In this document: positions 37,077 through 48,654 of the stretch, piece after piece
Layout: each line of letters starts with the position of its first letter
Position numbering within the stretch: position 1 is the first letter of the stretch
Assembly (NCBI GenBank): GCA_031761405.1
Contig: JASEVX010000013.1
Coordinates: forward strand, 51,895,956-51,959,955
Reading direction: 5' to 3'
From: Serripes groenlandicus
Taxonomy: Eukaryota; Mollusca; Bivalvia; Cardiida; Cardiidae
Length of the DNA: 64,000 nucleotides
Made by a program: the position numbers and the translations under genes
The notes under the pieces: generated by a model
What the model was told of the DNA's origin: nothing
The model's database searches: none
What the model saw: only the letters and a program-made list of their open reading frames with translations

Positions 37077-39205
37077 TTAATTTATTAGTTTACTCAGTAA
37101 AATGAACATATGCCATTTAGCTGCATTTGTAAATGGCCTTTCTTTCCATGATAAACAAAAGAATCTCCATGCGGCTTGTAATTCATTTTCCTGTATACAT
37201 ATCCATCCCAACAGGTTCCATGCTGTCTCTCTGTGGGCAAGATTTAAGTCTGTTTCAAAAACGCTCATTAGTTTATGAATGGCTGTTTCTTTTTCTGCCT
37301 GATTTTCTTTATTGGAGTAAAGTAAATATTGTAGAAAATACAGATATATTTTTGAATCTACCGTAATCCAGTTTAACCAGTAGTCCAGTTCCATTTCATA
37401 TTCAGATCCTGGTTGTGTGAACACAATACGAAACAACTCGTATTGAAGAGCTCTATGGACAAGACTAGCTTGAGATGGATGAAATACCATACAGCCTGTG
37501 GTGCAATGTATGAATTCTTTGCTTGACATGTGAATAAAACTTGCTTTTCTTTTAAGATCGCTATTAGCATAATTTATCCTGTCGTTGCAACCACAAACAG
37601 ATATCACAAATGGTTCCATTTCTTTTTCACATAACACTAGAATACGCTTACACTCCTCTTGATACTGTTCGAATTGAATATATAAAGATGCTAAAGATAA
37701 CTTTGACGAGAAAAGGTCACAGTCAATAATGTCTTGGATTATATTTGTAATTGTCATATACCGCAGGTCGGACAAGTTTCCTTGTGACAAGTACTGGATA
37801 TACATACACTGTGTGTATTGTACTTGTATAAATGGAATTATAGAGTCAAATGCCATTCTTACATCTCTCGTAGTATGTTCTGTGACATCGTTCGTATGTT
37901 GTAGATATAGCAGAAGTTGCAGCACCCCATTCATATAACCTGTATTTGTACACATGTCTATGCGTCTCATTAAACTGTTCCTGAATTTATAGATGAGGTC
38001 TGTAATATTATAGCATACTGAATATCTTGGAGAAAACGAGGTACTCGTATTAGCCAGACTACATACCAATTCATCACCTCTCAATTTAGATTTCAGAAGT
38101 TCACCAACATTGTCACAAATAAGTGAATATAAAAACTTGATATCACGCCCTATTATATCGTTTAAAACATACTCTATTTTTTCCAGAGTCATTACGCTGA
38201 GCTTATCGAACATATTCTCTTCTGGAATGAAATAATTTGGACAATGTTTTGCCTTCACCCAAATAAATAGACGCTTAAGACACTGCTGTACACACAGTAT
38301 AAGCTTATCATTAATCCAAAAATGTTTATGTGAATTTTCGATTGTATAAAAAAGACTTGTTTTACAATGATATGATGATATAGATTCACCGGCTTCTTGT
38401 TCTATGATATCCTTCTTTATCATCTTCAGGAGAATAAAACACTTGTGTTGCGTTGCGTTCAGACTTGACATGAGGTCACGTTCTTGAAGTGAGAAGGAAA
38501 TTCTCCATTCGCTAGACTTGTTGCTACTATGAGGATGTCCAACACCAACAAAGAAACAACCATATAAATCCATTGCTTTAAGTTGTTTCTGTGATGGCCA
38601 GCCGTATTTCCGTATCCTGTGTAACCAGGAATTCGCTGACCTCGGTATCTGTCGACACCTATATGCACATACTTCATCAACTGAACAATAAAGGTTATTA
38701 GCCGGAATCGTATTCGCTGGACCGTTACGAGATGACTTTTGTCCGAGTTGGGTGTGGGTAGCACATACTCTACTTTTCCTATCGATAAAGTAGTCATAAT
38801 TTGATTTATCGCCAATTCCAGCTGTAAGCGGACATTTATCTTCACCAATCTGAAGACGAACATATCCGGGTTTGGTGTCTTCATCAGTTACAATAAGATA
38901 ATACAATCCCTGTTTAGGTTCGAATAAATGATCTACAATAGGAATTTCGTCGTCACAATATATTAAATCGAGATCGGAATTGATACCTTGTGTAGTTGTC
39001 CCTTCGGCTCTACTCCCAACTAGGTAGAATGATATTTTGTTGGGAGGTTTTAAATAACGATGGTTTTCAAACGTGTTTGTTATTTCATATAACATAGCAT
39101 ACTCCCAATACTTTTCTCTGATGTACTCAGATGCGCCTATAACATCAAGTACTTCATGTAGTCGTTTAGACAATTCTTCATTGGCATCGTCCATGTCTCG
39201 TCTAT
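37077..39205 (-). CDS. Mab-21 / cGAS-like nucleotidyltransferase protein, large coding exon
   Basis: The minus strand is open without interruption. The likely start is the ATG at 39194 (705 residues), which begins MDDANEELSKRLHEVLD as in bivalve Mab-21 proteins. The frame continues upstream, but a good acceptor (TTTATTACAG, ending at 39206) makes the first 15 or so upstream codons intronic. Numbered from ATG 39194, the nucleotidyltransferase motif is G60-S61 followed 12 residues later by D74-L-D76. A third acid, D173 in SVDEV, aligns with the third metal ligand of cGAS. NGPA (157-160), GWP, EWRISFS (from 229) and the following helices are the Mab-21 C-terminal lobe. Residues from about 350 are helical, and the end (NAAKWHMFILLSKL) looks TPR-like. 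cGAS-like receptors make cyclic dinucleotides on sensing nucleic acid; the product here is unknown. An AATAAA overlaps the stop codon. Seven exons upstream on the same strand may splice to it. Confidence 0.93.
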
Positions 39206-39207
39206 CT

Positions 39208-39788
39208 GTAATAAATATCAAAATCATATATTGAAACAGTGTGTGTTGCATTTACCTATATTGGAAATTTAAACTAAGTTTAAATTCAAATTATATATTA
39301 TATTGAAAAGGTGCAGATGTATTCATCGGTCTTCCTAACACCTTGCCGTAACAAACAACAGAGCCTAACAATACAAGTCTATTTGTAATAAGCATTTACA
39401 ATTATCTGTATAACATAAAATGACTTATGTGTTTTTTATTTCTCTATATAAATAAATATTTTCTCATAACTCGCCATTATTATGTGCTAAACATAATTGT
39501 ATAATGACATCTGATGCTATATATTTCTAACAAATACCGAGAAGAAGCAGTGGGCGTGTTATCTACATGAGATTAACATCGTGTTCGGCTTTTCGAAATG
39601 TCATATATGGACTTCTGGTTGCAACAAAATTATACTTTAACAACTTAGAATGGTGTTGTCTCTGCCTTCAACAGTTTTATACTTACACCACTAAGAATTG
39701 TGTTTTCTCTGCTTTCAACATTAATATAGCTACACCACTCAGAATGATGTTTACTCTGGCTTCAACATAATTATTAATTACACCACTC
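39208..39788. other. Intron or 5' flank of the Mab-21 gene
   Basis: AT-rich sequence directly upstream of the Mab-21 exon acceptor. Units of the 47-bp minisatellite family begin near 39640 (AACTTAGAATGGTG, TTCAACAG). Confidence 0.6.
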
Positions 39789-39825
39789 AGAAAGTTATAT
39801 TCCATCAGGTTATTTAACCGGACGA

Positions 39826-39897
39826 CGACGCCGCCGCCGACGACGACGCCGACGACGACGCCAAGGTCATGACAGGGTCTTCGAATAGTCGAGCTAA
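39826..39897. mobile_element. 3' end fragment of a GAGCTAA-type composite element
   Basis: A (GACGACGCCG)n stretch is followed by GGTCTTCGAATAGTCGAGCTAA. This is the same ending (microsatellite, then TCTTCGAATAG hairpin arm, then GAGCTAA) as at 57500-57600. Confidence 0.65.
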
Positions 39898-40735
39898 TAT
39901 AACGGGGGTCATCTACTGGTCTGGCCCAACCTCCAAGTCAAGTTTGAGGACTAAAGCTCCAGGCATTGTTTAGTTATCACTTGGACAATCTTCGTCACTG
40001 TGACCTTGACCTTTTACATGATGACCTCACAATAGGGGTAATCTACTGGTCACCATGACACCCAACCTCCATGTTAAGTTTTAGGGTCATGGGTGCATGC
40101 AATGTTGAGTTATCACTCGGACACAATTTTGCGTTCAAGGTCAGTGACCTTGACGTTCGACCTGATGACCTCACAATCAATAGGGATCATCTACTGGTCA
40201 CCCCAGCCTCCATGTCAAGTTTAAGGGTCATGCGTGCAGCCAATGTCAAGTTATCATTCGGACACGCTTTTCGGAGACATCTACTGGTCACCCCAGCCTC
40301 CATGTCACGTTTGAGGGCCATGGGTGAAGGCAATGTCGATTTATCACTCGGACAATCTTTTTAGTTTCAAGGTCACTGTGACCTCAAGATCAATAGGAGT
40401 ATTTTACTGGGTTGGCCTAGCCTCTATGTCAAGTTTGGGGGCCATGGATGCAGGCAATGTCGAGATATCACTCGGATAGGCTTTTCGCGTTCAAGGTCAC
40501 TGTGACCTTGACCTTTGACCTGATGACCTCAAAAGCAATAGGGTTCGTCTACTGGTAATCCCCAACCTCCAAGTCAAGTTTGAGGACCATAGGTTATCAC
40601 TCGGACAAGCTTTGGTCTACCGACGGACCGATCGATCGACCAACCGACATAATGACCAACTGACCAAACGTCATACTTACCGACCGACATGTGCAAAGCA
40701 ATATACCCCCCTTCTTCGAAGGGGGCATGATTATA
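39898..40735. repeat. Dispersed repeat, 'GGTCATCTACTGGTC' family (copy 2, expanded)
   Basis: About five imperfect internal repeats of roughly 120-150 bp (TCATCTACTGGTCA, CCTCCATGTCAAGTTT, TTATCACTCGGAC). They are followed by a GACC/GACCGA-rich microsatellite (40617-40690) and a hairpin TATACCCCCCTTCTTCGAAG with its GGGGG arm. This has the composite-element architecture seen at 55545-56708. Confidence 0.8.
40138..40529. promoter_or_regulatory. Cluster of nuclear-receptor half sites in the repeat
   Basis: AGGTCAGTGACCT (inverted repeat, 1-bp gap) is at 40138-40150. AGGTCACTGTGACCT, the exact palindromic estrogen response element, occurs at 40370-40384 and 40494-40508. After the second copy, TGACCT recurs at 40509, 40516 and 40524, giving direct repeats with 0, 1 and 2 bp spacing. 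Sites are observed; use by receptors is inference. Confidence 0.45.
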
Positions 40736-42300
40736 TAACACAGAATGGTTTATACTCTACATTCAACAGTACTATAGTTATATAACCCAGAAGGGTGTAT
40801 ACTCTACTTTCAAAAGTATTATAGTTATATAACCCAGAATGGTGTATACTCTACATTCAACAGTACTATAGTTATATAACCCAGAAGGGTGTATACTCTA
40901 CTTTCAACAGTATTATAGTTAAATAATACATAATGGTGTATACTCTACATTCAACATTAGTATAGTTATATAACCCAGAAAGGTGTATACTCTACTTTCA
41001 ACAGTATTATAGTTAAATAATACATAATGGTGTATACTCTACATTCAACATTAGTATAGTTATATAACACAGAAAGGTGTATACTCTACTACATTCAACA
41101 GTACTATAGTTATATAACCCAGAATGGTGTATACTCTACTTTCAACAGTATTATAGTTATATAACCCAGAAGGGTGTATACTCTACTTTCAACAGTATTA
41201 TAGTTAAATAATCCATAATGGTATATACTCTACATTCAACATTAGTATAGTTATATAACCCAGAAGGGTGTATGCTCTACTTTCAACAGTATTATAGTTA
41301 TATAACACAGAATGGTGTATACTCTACTTTTAACAGTGTTATAGTTATATAACACAGAAGGGTGTATACTCTACTTTGAATGAATGTATAGTGTTTTATG
41401 GCGCATCGACAGCTAAGGTCATATAGCGCGCATTAAAATTAAGTAGTACATGAAATATTATTTAAAAATGAATATGTTTGATAGAACTATATAATGGGAG
41501 AAATAATGGAAGTAGAAATAAATAAGTATACTCTACTTTCAATAGTGTTATAGGTATATCAGGGACGTAGATAAGAGGGATAAGTAACTAAGTTGTATAC
41601 TAAAATATCACCCGTCCCAACATTTGTAGCAAGTACAACTCAAAAACTATTGAAGATATGACAATAACAAAGATATGTTCTGGAAGTTTAGTATTATAGT
41701 TTTATTACCCAGAATGGTGTATACTCTACTTTCAACAGTGTTATAGTTATATAACCCAGAATGGTGTATTCTCTACGTTCAATAGTGTTATAGTTATATA
41801 ACCCAGAATGGTGTATACTCTACTTTCAACAGTATTATAGTTATATAACCCAGAACTGTGTATACTCTACATTCAACAGTATTATAGTTATATAACCCGG
41901 AACTGTGTATACTCTACTTTCAATAGTGTTATAGTTATATAACCCAGAATGGTGTATTCTCTACTTTCAATAGTGTTATAGTTATATAACCCAGAATGGT
42001 GTATACTCTACATTCAACAGTATTATAGTTATATAACCCAGAACTGTGTATACTCTACTTTCAATAGTATTATAGTTATATAACACAGAACTGTGTATAC
42101 TCTACTTTCAATAGTATTATAGTTATATAACACAGAACTGTGTATACTCTACTTTCAATAGTATTATAGTTATATAACACAGAACTGTGTATACTCTACT
42201 TTCAACAGTATTATAGTTATATAACCCAGCATGGTGTATACTCTACTTTCAATAGTATTATACTTATATAACCCAGAATGAAGTATACTCTTCTTTCAAC
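40736..42300. repeat. 47-bp minisatellite, array 2a
   Basis: About 28 units like those at 14776-15775 (TATAACCCAGAATGGTGTAT, ACTCTACTTTCAACAGTATT, ATAGTTA). Variants GAAGGGTG, GAACTGTG and CATAATGG recur in runs, showing local higher-order copying. Two foreign insertions interrupt it (41378-41525 and about 41550-41695). Confidence 0.93.
41378..41525. mobile_element. Insertion in the minisatellite, SINE-like 3' domain
   Basis: The phrase GTGTTTTATGGCGCATCGAC, then AGCTAAGGTCATATAGCGC, resembles the 3' domain of other mollusc SINEs. No tRNA head was found, so it is truncated. Confidence 0.45.
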
Positions 42301-43640
42301 AGTGTTATATTTATCTCAGTACAAAATGTGTTTTAATCCGCTTTCCACAATATCTCTAATATTTCATGATGAATGGTGTTTACTCTGCTATCAACATTAT
42401 TCTAGTTACATCACTCATAATTGTGTTAGTTCTGCATTCAACAGTAATATACTTACATCACTTAGAACTGTATTTACTCTGCCTTCAACAGTAATGTTCT
42501 TACATCACTCAGAATGGTGTGTACTATACCTTCAACAGTATTAATGTTACACCACTCAGAGTGGTGTGTACTTTGCCTTCAACAGTATTATGGTTACGCC
42601 ACACAGAGTGGTGTTTACTTTGCCTTCAACAGTATTATGGTAACGCCACACTGAATGGTGTTTACTATGCCTTCAACAGTAATATACTTACACCACTCAG
42701 AGTGGTGTGTACTCTACCTTCAACAGTATTATGGTTACACCACACAGAGTGGTGTTTACTCTGCTTCAACAGTATTATGGTTACGCCACACAGAGTGGTG
42801 TTTACTCTGCTTCAACAGTATTATGGTTACGCCACACAGAGTGGTGTTTACTCTGCTTTTAAAAGTATTATGGTTACGCCACACAGAGTGGTGTTTACTC
42901 TGCCTTCAACAGTATTATGGTTACACCACTCAGAGTGGTGTGTACTCTGCCTTCAACAGTATTATGGTTACGCCACACAGAGTGGTGTTTACTCTGCCTT
43001 CAACAGTATTATGGTTACACCACTTAGAGTGGTGTGTACTTTGCCTTCAACAGTATTATGGTTACGCCACACAGAGTGGTGTGTACTTTGCCTTCAACAG
43101 TATTATGGTTACGCCACACAGAGTGGTGTGTACTCTGCCTTCAACAGTATTATGGTTATGCCACACAGAGTGGTGTTTACTCTGCCTTCAACAGTATTAT
43201 GATTACACCACTCAGAGTGGTGTGTACTCTGCCTTCAACAGTATTATACTTACACCACTCATAATGGTTTTTCTCTGCAGTATTGTAGTTATATAACCCA
43301 GATTGGTGTATATTCTACTTTCGATTCGACAGTCTCATAGCTACATAACTCATAATTGTGTTAACTCTGCTTTCAAAAATATTATAGTTACATTACTCAG
43401 AATGGTGTTTACTTTATTTACTTTGGTTATAAAGGTTTATACTCTACCTTAGATATTATTATAGTTACACCACTCAGAATGAAGTTTATTTTTAACATTA
43501 TTATAGTTACACCACTCAGAATGAAGTTTATTTTCACTATCATTATAGTTACAGCACTCATAATGAAGTTTATTTTCAACATTAGTATAGTTACAGCACT
43601 CAGAATGGAGTTTACTCTGCTTTCAACAGCACCGGTATTT
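42300..43640. repeat. 47-bp minisatellite, array 2b (ACACAGAGTGGTG variant)
   Basis: About 25 units of 47 bp: TTCAACAGTATTATGGTTAC, GCCACACAGAGTGGTG, TTTACTCTGCC. Homogeneous from 42560 to 43240 and more diverged at the edges. Because 47 is not a multiple of three and no frame of the unit has a stop, two plus-strand frames stay open for 213-227 codons. Confidence 0.93.
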
Positions 43641-43975
43641 CACTCTGGATGCCTGACAACAACATTAGAACCACTGAACTCGCAAACTACGTATTGGACA
43701 TTTTTTAACATCCATCTACTGTTGTAGATTCAATACATTGTAGCCTTTTGATGCTATGAAAACGTATAAAACTCGTCTTGTAGCTTTTCTTTTATTTTTT
43801 ATACTCATTACCAACTATTCATTTGCTCTACGTAAATTAAAATTATTAGCTTGGTTAAACAGGGAGTCATGCACAAATTGACCATTGCTCCAAAATATGT
43901 CATTACTAAATTGAGCCTTATTTTGTGTTACAAAATTCACCAATCAAATATAAAATTTCCTGAGGAGTCCTGGGT
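43640..43975. repeat. Right flank of the duplicated minisatellite cassette (copy 2)
   Basis: Partner of 16560-16950, with the same order of words; missing a few short segments. Confidence 0.8.
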
Positions 43976-44112
43976 CATTGATTACCAGTGTTCCCACTCA
44001 CGTAAAATGTTACGTAAATTACGTAAACAAGTTCACTTTCACCATGTATTTTAAGCCTTATGGGTGATCGCGCGTATGAAAAATACGCGACCAAAAAGCA
44101 TATCGTAAATAT

Positions 44113-45475
44113 AACAAGAGCACCGCCTGCGGGTGCCTGACCTTCGTCTGATATTATCATTTTATGGTTTATTTATTTCATATAAAACATCTTCAAATTC
44201 GGAATGAATATTTACATACTATAATGACCGCACACAACTGCTCTTTTTCAAGTATTGAAACAAGATTTACTGTGTGAAAATAAATCCAAGTTCATATACA
44301 TGATAAGGAAGATCTTCAAGTCGGATGGCTATCACAATCAGTCACGATCATCAGCTGAGTCGTGTGTTTGGAAGGGCCAATCATAACACATCAGGGTACT
44401 AAATGTAAAATGTAACTATAGATGTTAATTATATTACCATTTTTAATGTTACAGTGACCATGACCCTAGTAGCCCAAAATCACAATACCATTAATGATCT
44501 TAAATAAGTACTTACTACAAACAAAAGATGGTTACATTAAGTCAACTGTAACTAAATATATTGAATATATTACTGTTTTCCTATTTTAGTAACAGTGACC
44601 TTGACCCCCAAAACACAATCCGGTTAAAGATATTCATAATATGTTGAAGTACATTATGTTTTGGTGGAAGAATTTGAAACCAATGTAACAAAAAATAAAG
44701 AAACTATGTTCAATTCTCAAAATCAACCAAAATATATATAAAAAAGAACACGCCCGCTCAGCATTTTTATCATACAATGTAAAGAAGGGTATAAGATGAA
44801 TAAGCATTCCAAGTTTAAATGTAATAGGTTTGATAGTTTCCATGTAAGTGATCTAAACGCAAAACTTAACCAACAGCACCAATTCTAAAAATCAACCAAA
44901 ATACATCAAAATCTATTTTTTTTTACCCCCAAAAATAGGCCTCACTCAGCATCTGTAGCATACAATGTGCTGAAGGGTATTAGATAAACAAGTTTTGCAA
45001 GTTTCAAAGTAATAAAGTTTAATAGTTTCCATGAAAGTGAACTAAACGCAAAGCTTAACAAACACCACCAATTCTCAAAATCAACCAAAATACATCAAAA
45101 TTTATGTTTTTTACCCCAAAATACAGGCCACACTCAGCATCTTTAGCATACAATTTGAAGAAGGGTATTAGATGAACAACTTTTCCAAGTTTCAAAGTAA
45201 TAAATTTGATAGTTTCCATGTAAGTGACCTAAACGCAAAGCTTAACCAACACCACCAATTCTCAAAATCAACACAAATGCATCAAAATATATGTGTTTTA
45301 CCCCCAAAAGACAGGCCACACTCAGCATCTTTAGCATACAATGTGAAGAAGGGTATTATATGAACAACTACTTCCATGTTTCAAAGTATTAGGTTTGATA
45401 GTTTCCATGTAAGTGACCTAAACGCAAAACTTAACCAACGCCACTGCTGACGACGATGACGATCAAGTGATCAAG
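44113..45475. mobile_element. Composite element with 188-bp tandem core
   Basis: It begins AACAAGAG followed by a CACC/GGTG hairpin. It contains GTGACCATGACC-type sequence and then about four 188-bp units marked by TTTCCATGTAAGTGACCTAAA (starts near 44840, 45030, 45218, 45406). It ends in a GACGACGATGACGATCAAG microsatellite. No coding capacity. Confidence 0.75.
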
Positions 45476-45613
45476 TGATCTTTTTTTCCGAAAAATCGGA
45501 CGACCTAAAAAGCATATACAAAGTATTAAAATAAGTTTTTTGATGCTTAAGAGTATTTTCATTTCATTTTCCATTTTGTATTTATTTTGAAAATGAGGCA
45601 TTTTGGTGGCGAA

Positions 45614-45696
45614 TCATCTGAGCGATAGAAACCACGAACACCAAAAGGAGTTCACAACATCCGGTGTCCTCCGTATATTTCTCAATTGAAAACCTT
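45614..45696 (-). CDS. Weak candidate terminal exon (alternative 3' end for the SR-rich gene)
   Basis: After an acceptor-like ATGTTTTAG the minus strand has two bases plus 26 codons and a TGA at 45614-45616. The phase would also accept the exon at 47287-47349. AATAAA follows within about 35 bp. No family is recognised and the sequence may be repeat-derived. Listed only as the rival to splicing into the Mab-21 exon. Confidence 0.15.
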
Positions 45697-45777
45697 CTAA
45701 AACATATGATTTAACTGATTTGAATTATCATGTACGCTTTATAGTATTTACGGCTGGATTAGCATACGTAACATTGA

Positions 45778-47227
45778 AACAAGAGGGCCATGAGGCCCTG
45801 GATCGCTTACCTGAGAATTGGCTATTTAAGCCAAAATTCCAAGCTGCTCAAGTTAAAAATGCGATCTCTATAGTGTCAACTAGATTGTTCTACAATTTTG
45901 CCCCGTAACCTAGTTTTTTACCTGACCTGACCCATATTCGAACTAAGACTAGATATCATCAAGCCAAATAGTTTAAACGGGCTCAAGCCAAAGATGCGGC
46001 TTCCAGAGTGTTAACAAGATTATTCTTCAATTTGGCCTAGTGACCTAGTTTTTGACCTGATACAGTTAAGAACATCATGAAATTGACAATCTGAGCGGAA
46101 TGTGATTGTATCGTAAGCGTGATTGGAACGAAGTCTATGAGAGGTACGGAATTTTGCGCTATGAACGAAACAATCGGACAAAAAGCAATCCACAATGTTA
46201 TGAATGAGTGAAAGCTTTATGAGCGGAATGGAACGTGATCGGAGCGGAACGGAACGGAGCTGCACGTTAACGGTAAATTTGTCAATTTCAAGATGTTCTT
46301 ACAGTTAAGAACATCATGAAATTAACAATCTGAGCGGAACGTGAATGGATCGTGACCGTGATTGGAACGAAGTTGGAACGCTTTATGAGCGGAACGTAAT
46401 TTTGCACTCTAAACGAAACAATCATAATGAACGAAAAAACCAATCACATGAATGCTTCGCTCAATCTGAGCGGAATGGAAAAAAACAATCACAATGTTAT
46501 GAATGAATGAACGCTTTATGAGCGGAATGGAACGTGAGCGAAGCGGAACGGAACGGAGCGGAGCGTGAACGATAACTTTTTCAATTTCAAGATGTTCTTA
46601 ACTGTATGACCCATATTCGAACTTGGCCTAGATATCATCAAGACAAATATTCTGACAAAGTTTCAACATGCTCAAGCTAAAAATGTGGCTTCCAGAGTGT
46701 TAACCAGATTTTTCTTAAATTTTGTCTAGTGACCTAGTTTTTGACCGGACATAACCCATATTCAAACTTGGCCTAGATATAATCAAGACAAACTTAATGG
46801 AAAAAAAAGTTTCAACATGCTCAAGTTTAAATTCGACTTCCAGAGTGTTAACAAGATTTTCCTTCAATTTGGCCTAGTGACCTAGTTTTTGACCCGCGTG
46901 ACCTTTATTCAAACTTGGCCTAGATATCACTAAGACAAACATTCTGACAATGTTTCAACATATTCAAGTTTAAAACGCGGCTTCCAGAGTGTTAACAAGA
47001 TTTTCAATTAATTTCATCTGGTGACCTAGTTTGTGAACACATAAGACCCAGTTTCGAACTTGGCCTAGGTTTATTGAAGATATATTTTCTGATAAACTTT
47101 CATGAAGATTTGATGCAAATTTTGCCTCTAGAGTGTTAACAAGCAAATGTTGACGACGAACGACGGACAAAAGGCGACCACAAAAACTCACCTTGAGCAC
47201 TTTGTGCACTTTGTGCTCTCGTGAGCT
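45778..47227. mobile_element. Composite element, 'GGCCATGAGGCC' family
   Basis: 5' end AACAAGAG, GGGCCATGAGGCCC hairpin and CTTACCTGAG. The body has imperfect repeats of about 150 bp (GTGACCTAGTTTTTGACC, CTTGGCCTAGATATCATCAA, GTTTCAACATGCTCAAG, GAGTGTTAACAAGATTTT). The 3' end is GACGACGAACGACGGACAAA, an ACTCACCTTGAGC arm and GTGAGCTAAAA. It is interrupted by a nested MITE pair (46062-46605). The same family occurs at 61876-62946. Confidence 0.85.
46062..46605. mobile_element. Tandem pair of CAGTTAAGAAC miniature elements
   Basis: TA then CAGTTAAGAACATCATGAAA at 46061-46082, mirrored by TTTCAAGATGTTCTTAACTG then TA at 46585-46606. In the middle (46281-46323) a right end is joined directly to a second left end. 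The interiors are rich in GGAACG/GAGCGG words. TA flanks and CAGT termini fit a Tc1/mariner-type MITE. Confidence 0.75.
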
Positions 47228-47286
47228 AAAATATATATATCCATCCTTTCTCACATAATACTTAAAATAATAATGAGTTAACTCAC

Positions 47287-47349
47287 CGACTTTAACATGA
47301 CCCAACAAACTGACTTCATCTGATGAAATGGATTCAAACTCGTCAATAT
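47287..47349 (-). CDS. Exon G: acidic segment of SR-rich gene
   Basis: Acceptor TTTTTCCAG and donor GTGAGT border 63 bp that open in phase 1 (two bases finish a codon) and end in phase 1. The peptide is (D)IDEFESISSDEVSLLGHVK(V). It follows exon F (49211-49248) in phase. The single leftover base would be completed to GAT by the first two bases of the Mab-21 exon at 39205. No known domain. Confidence 0.6.
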
Positions 47350-47390
47350 CTGGAAAAAGTAAAAAAACAATTAAGTACAATAATTATAAT

Positions 47391-47623
47391 TTAAATACTT
47401 TCCCATATACAACAAATCTGCAGCAGACGACTGTGAAAATATCTATAAAGCTAAAGAAAGGAAAATCTCTAAAAATGAAAGTAGAATTATTGAATAGAAT
47501 CAGTGGCAGAACGACAAATTTCTCATTATTAGTACATTTTTCTATTGTCACAATATTTTTCTTGATTTTTGAAATGTCTGCCACAGATGTTAGAAAATGC
47601 ATCTGCATATTGGAAAGGGTTAA
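47391..47623. mobile_element. TTAACCCTTTCC-family miniature element (M2)
   Basis: TTAA borders, CTGCAGCAGACGACTGTGAA in the left arm and ATTGGAAAGGGTTAA at the right; diverged. It ends about 40 bp upstream of the exon G acceptor. Confidence 0.65.
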
Positions 47624-47791
47624 TGTGTATTTCATGTCCTTGACAAACATTAAAGAATGTAGATGTTGTAAACAAACGCTGCTACATTAAATCAATAACT
47701 TAATAATGTCATAATCTGTAAAATGGTCTTGGGGCTTTTCTGGGGAACATTGTCCTTCCTCCCCCTCCTTACATATTTTCTGCAGCAGCAA

Positions 47792-48024
47792 TTAACCCTT
47801 TCCCTCATACGACTATTCTGCAGCAGACGACTTTGATCATATTTTGTCAAAAAATGAGAAATCTCTATTAAATTGAATGAATAACCTATGACTAAAAGTG
47901 GAAAAGAATTGTGGCAAAAGGAGAAATTGCTCGTTTTGAGCAATTTCTTCTTTTGTCACTATGTTTTCAAAAGGCCGTCTGCTGCAGAGGCGTCAAAAAG
48001 CGTCTCTATGAAGGAAAGGGTTAA
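47792..48024. mobile_element. TTAACCCTTTCC-family miniature element (M3)
   Basis: A good full copy: TTAACCCTTTCCCTCATACG, TGCAGCAGACGACTTTGATC ... TTTTCAAAAGGCCGTCTGCT, GGAAAGGGTTAA. The long arms would fold into a hairpin. Confidence 0.85.
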
Positions 48025-48309
48025 GAGTATTTAAACCTTTGACTAATATAGTAATCTTTCAATACATTCAACTTAAAAACATCTAGCTAAATGGAGGTAT
48101 TACTTGAAAAAAGCACTTCTATTCCCAAAAATGGTTAAATTCCATTTCTATATTTTTTATATTGTAATATCAATTTAAGTAAATAGTTATAGCTCATAAA
48201 AATGTGTAGACAACTAGCTTTGTAAAAGAATAACAAGAAAAATAGACAGGAGTGTTAAAAAAACACATGATCGTGTTGCCTGCTAAGCAGTGAGTTAGTG
48301 GAAGTGCCA

Positions 48310-48541
48310 CAAATAGATAATTGATTGTTCAGTTATATCACGGCGTTTCCTTAGTAAGTTACCTGTACTACTGGTCCAATTATCCCGACACCAGCCCGTC
48401 AATCGTAATGCTGACCCAGCAACCCTGAGCACACAGGAGCGCAGCCATTACTACCATTTTAAAAGTCTTTGGTATGACCGGGGATCAAACCCGGGACCTC
48501 CTGCATTCAAGGCGGAGGCTCTCCCACTAAATCAACGAGGA
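48310..48541 (-). mobile_element. tRNA-headed SINE, minus orientation
   Basis: Minus strand: TGATTTAGTGGGAGAGCC (box A), CCCGGGTTTGATCCC (box B), ACCAAAGACTTTTAAAATGG, the GTGTCGGGATAATTGGACCA body and GGAAACGCCGTGATATAACT. It is the unexpanded relative of the SINE at 31385-33560. Confidence 0.88.
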
Positions 48542-48654
48542 AGTCACAAAAAGACGAACCGTGAGTCAGAGTTGAAGATCCCTGTGTTTATTTGCCATGA
48601 CAGGCAACACAAAGATAACCTTACCAACTAGAATGTTTAATGTCACTGTCACAT

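Noticed and set aside
37077..37100. AATAAA overlapping the Mab-21 stop codon as the proven polyadenylation signal
   Set aside because: Position is possible but would give an extremely short 3' UTR; no other evidence, so noted only in the gene entry.
38459..38884. 141-codon frame inside the Mab-21 exon
   Set aside because: Same strand, different frame; a shadow of the real coding frame.
42519..43202. 227-codon plus-strand frame
   Set aside because: Product of a 47-bp stop-free minisatellite; another frame is open over the same stretch and no family is recognised.
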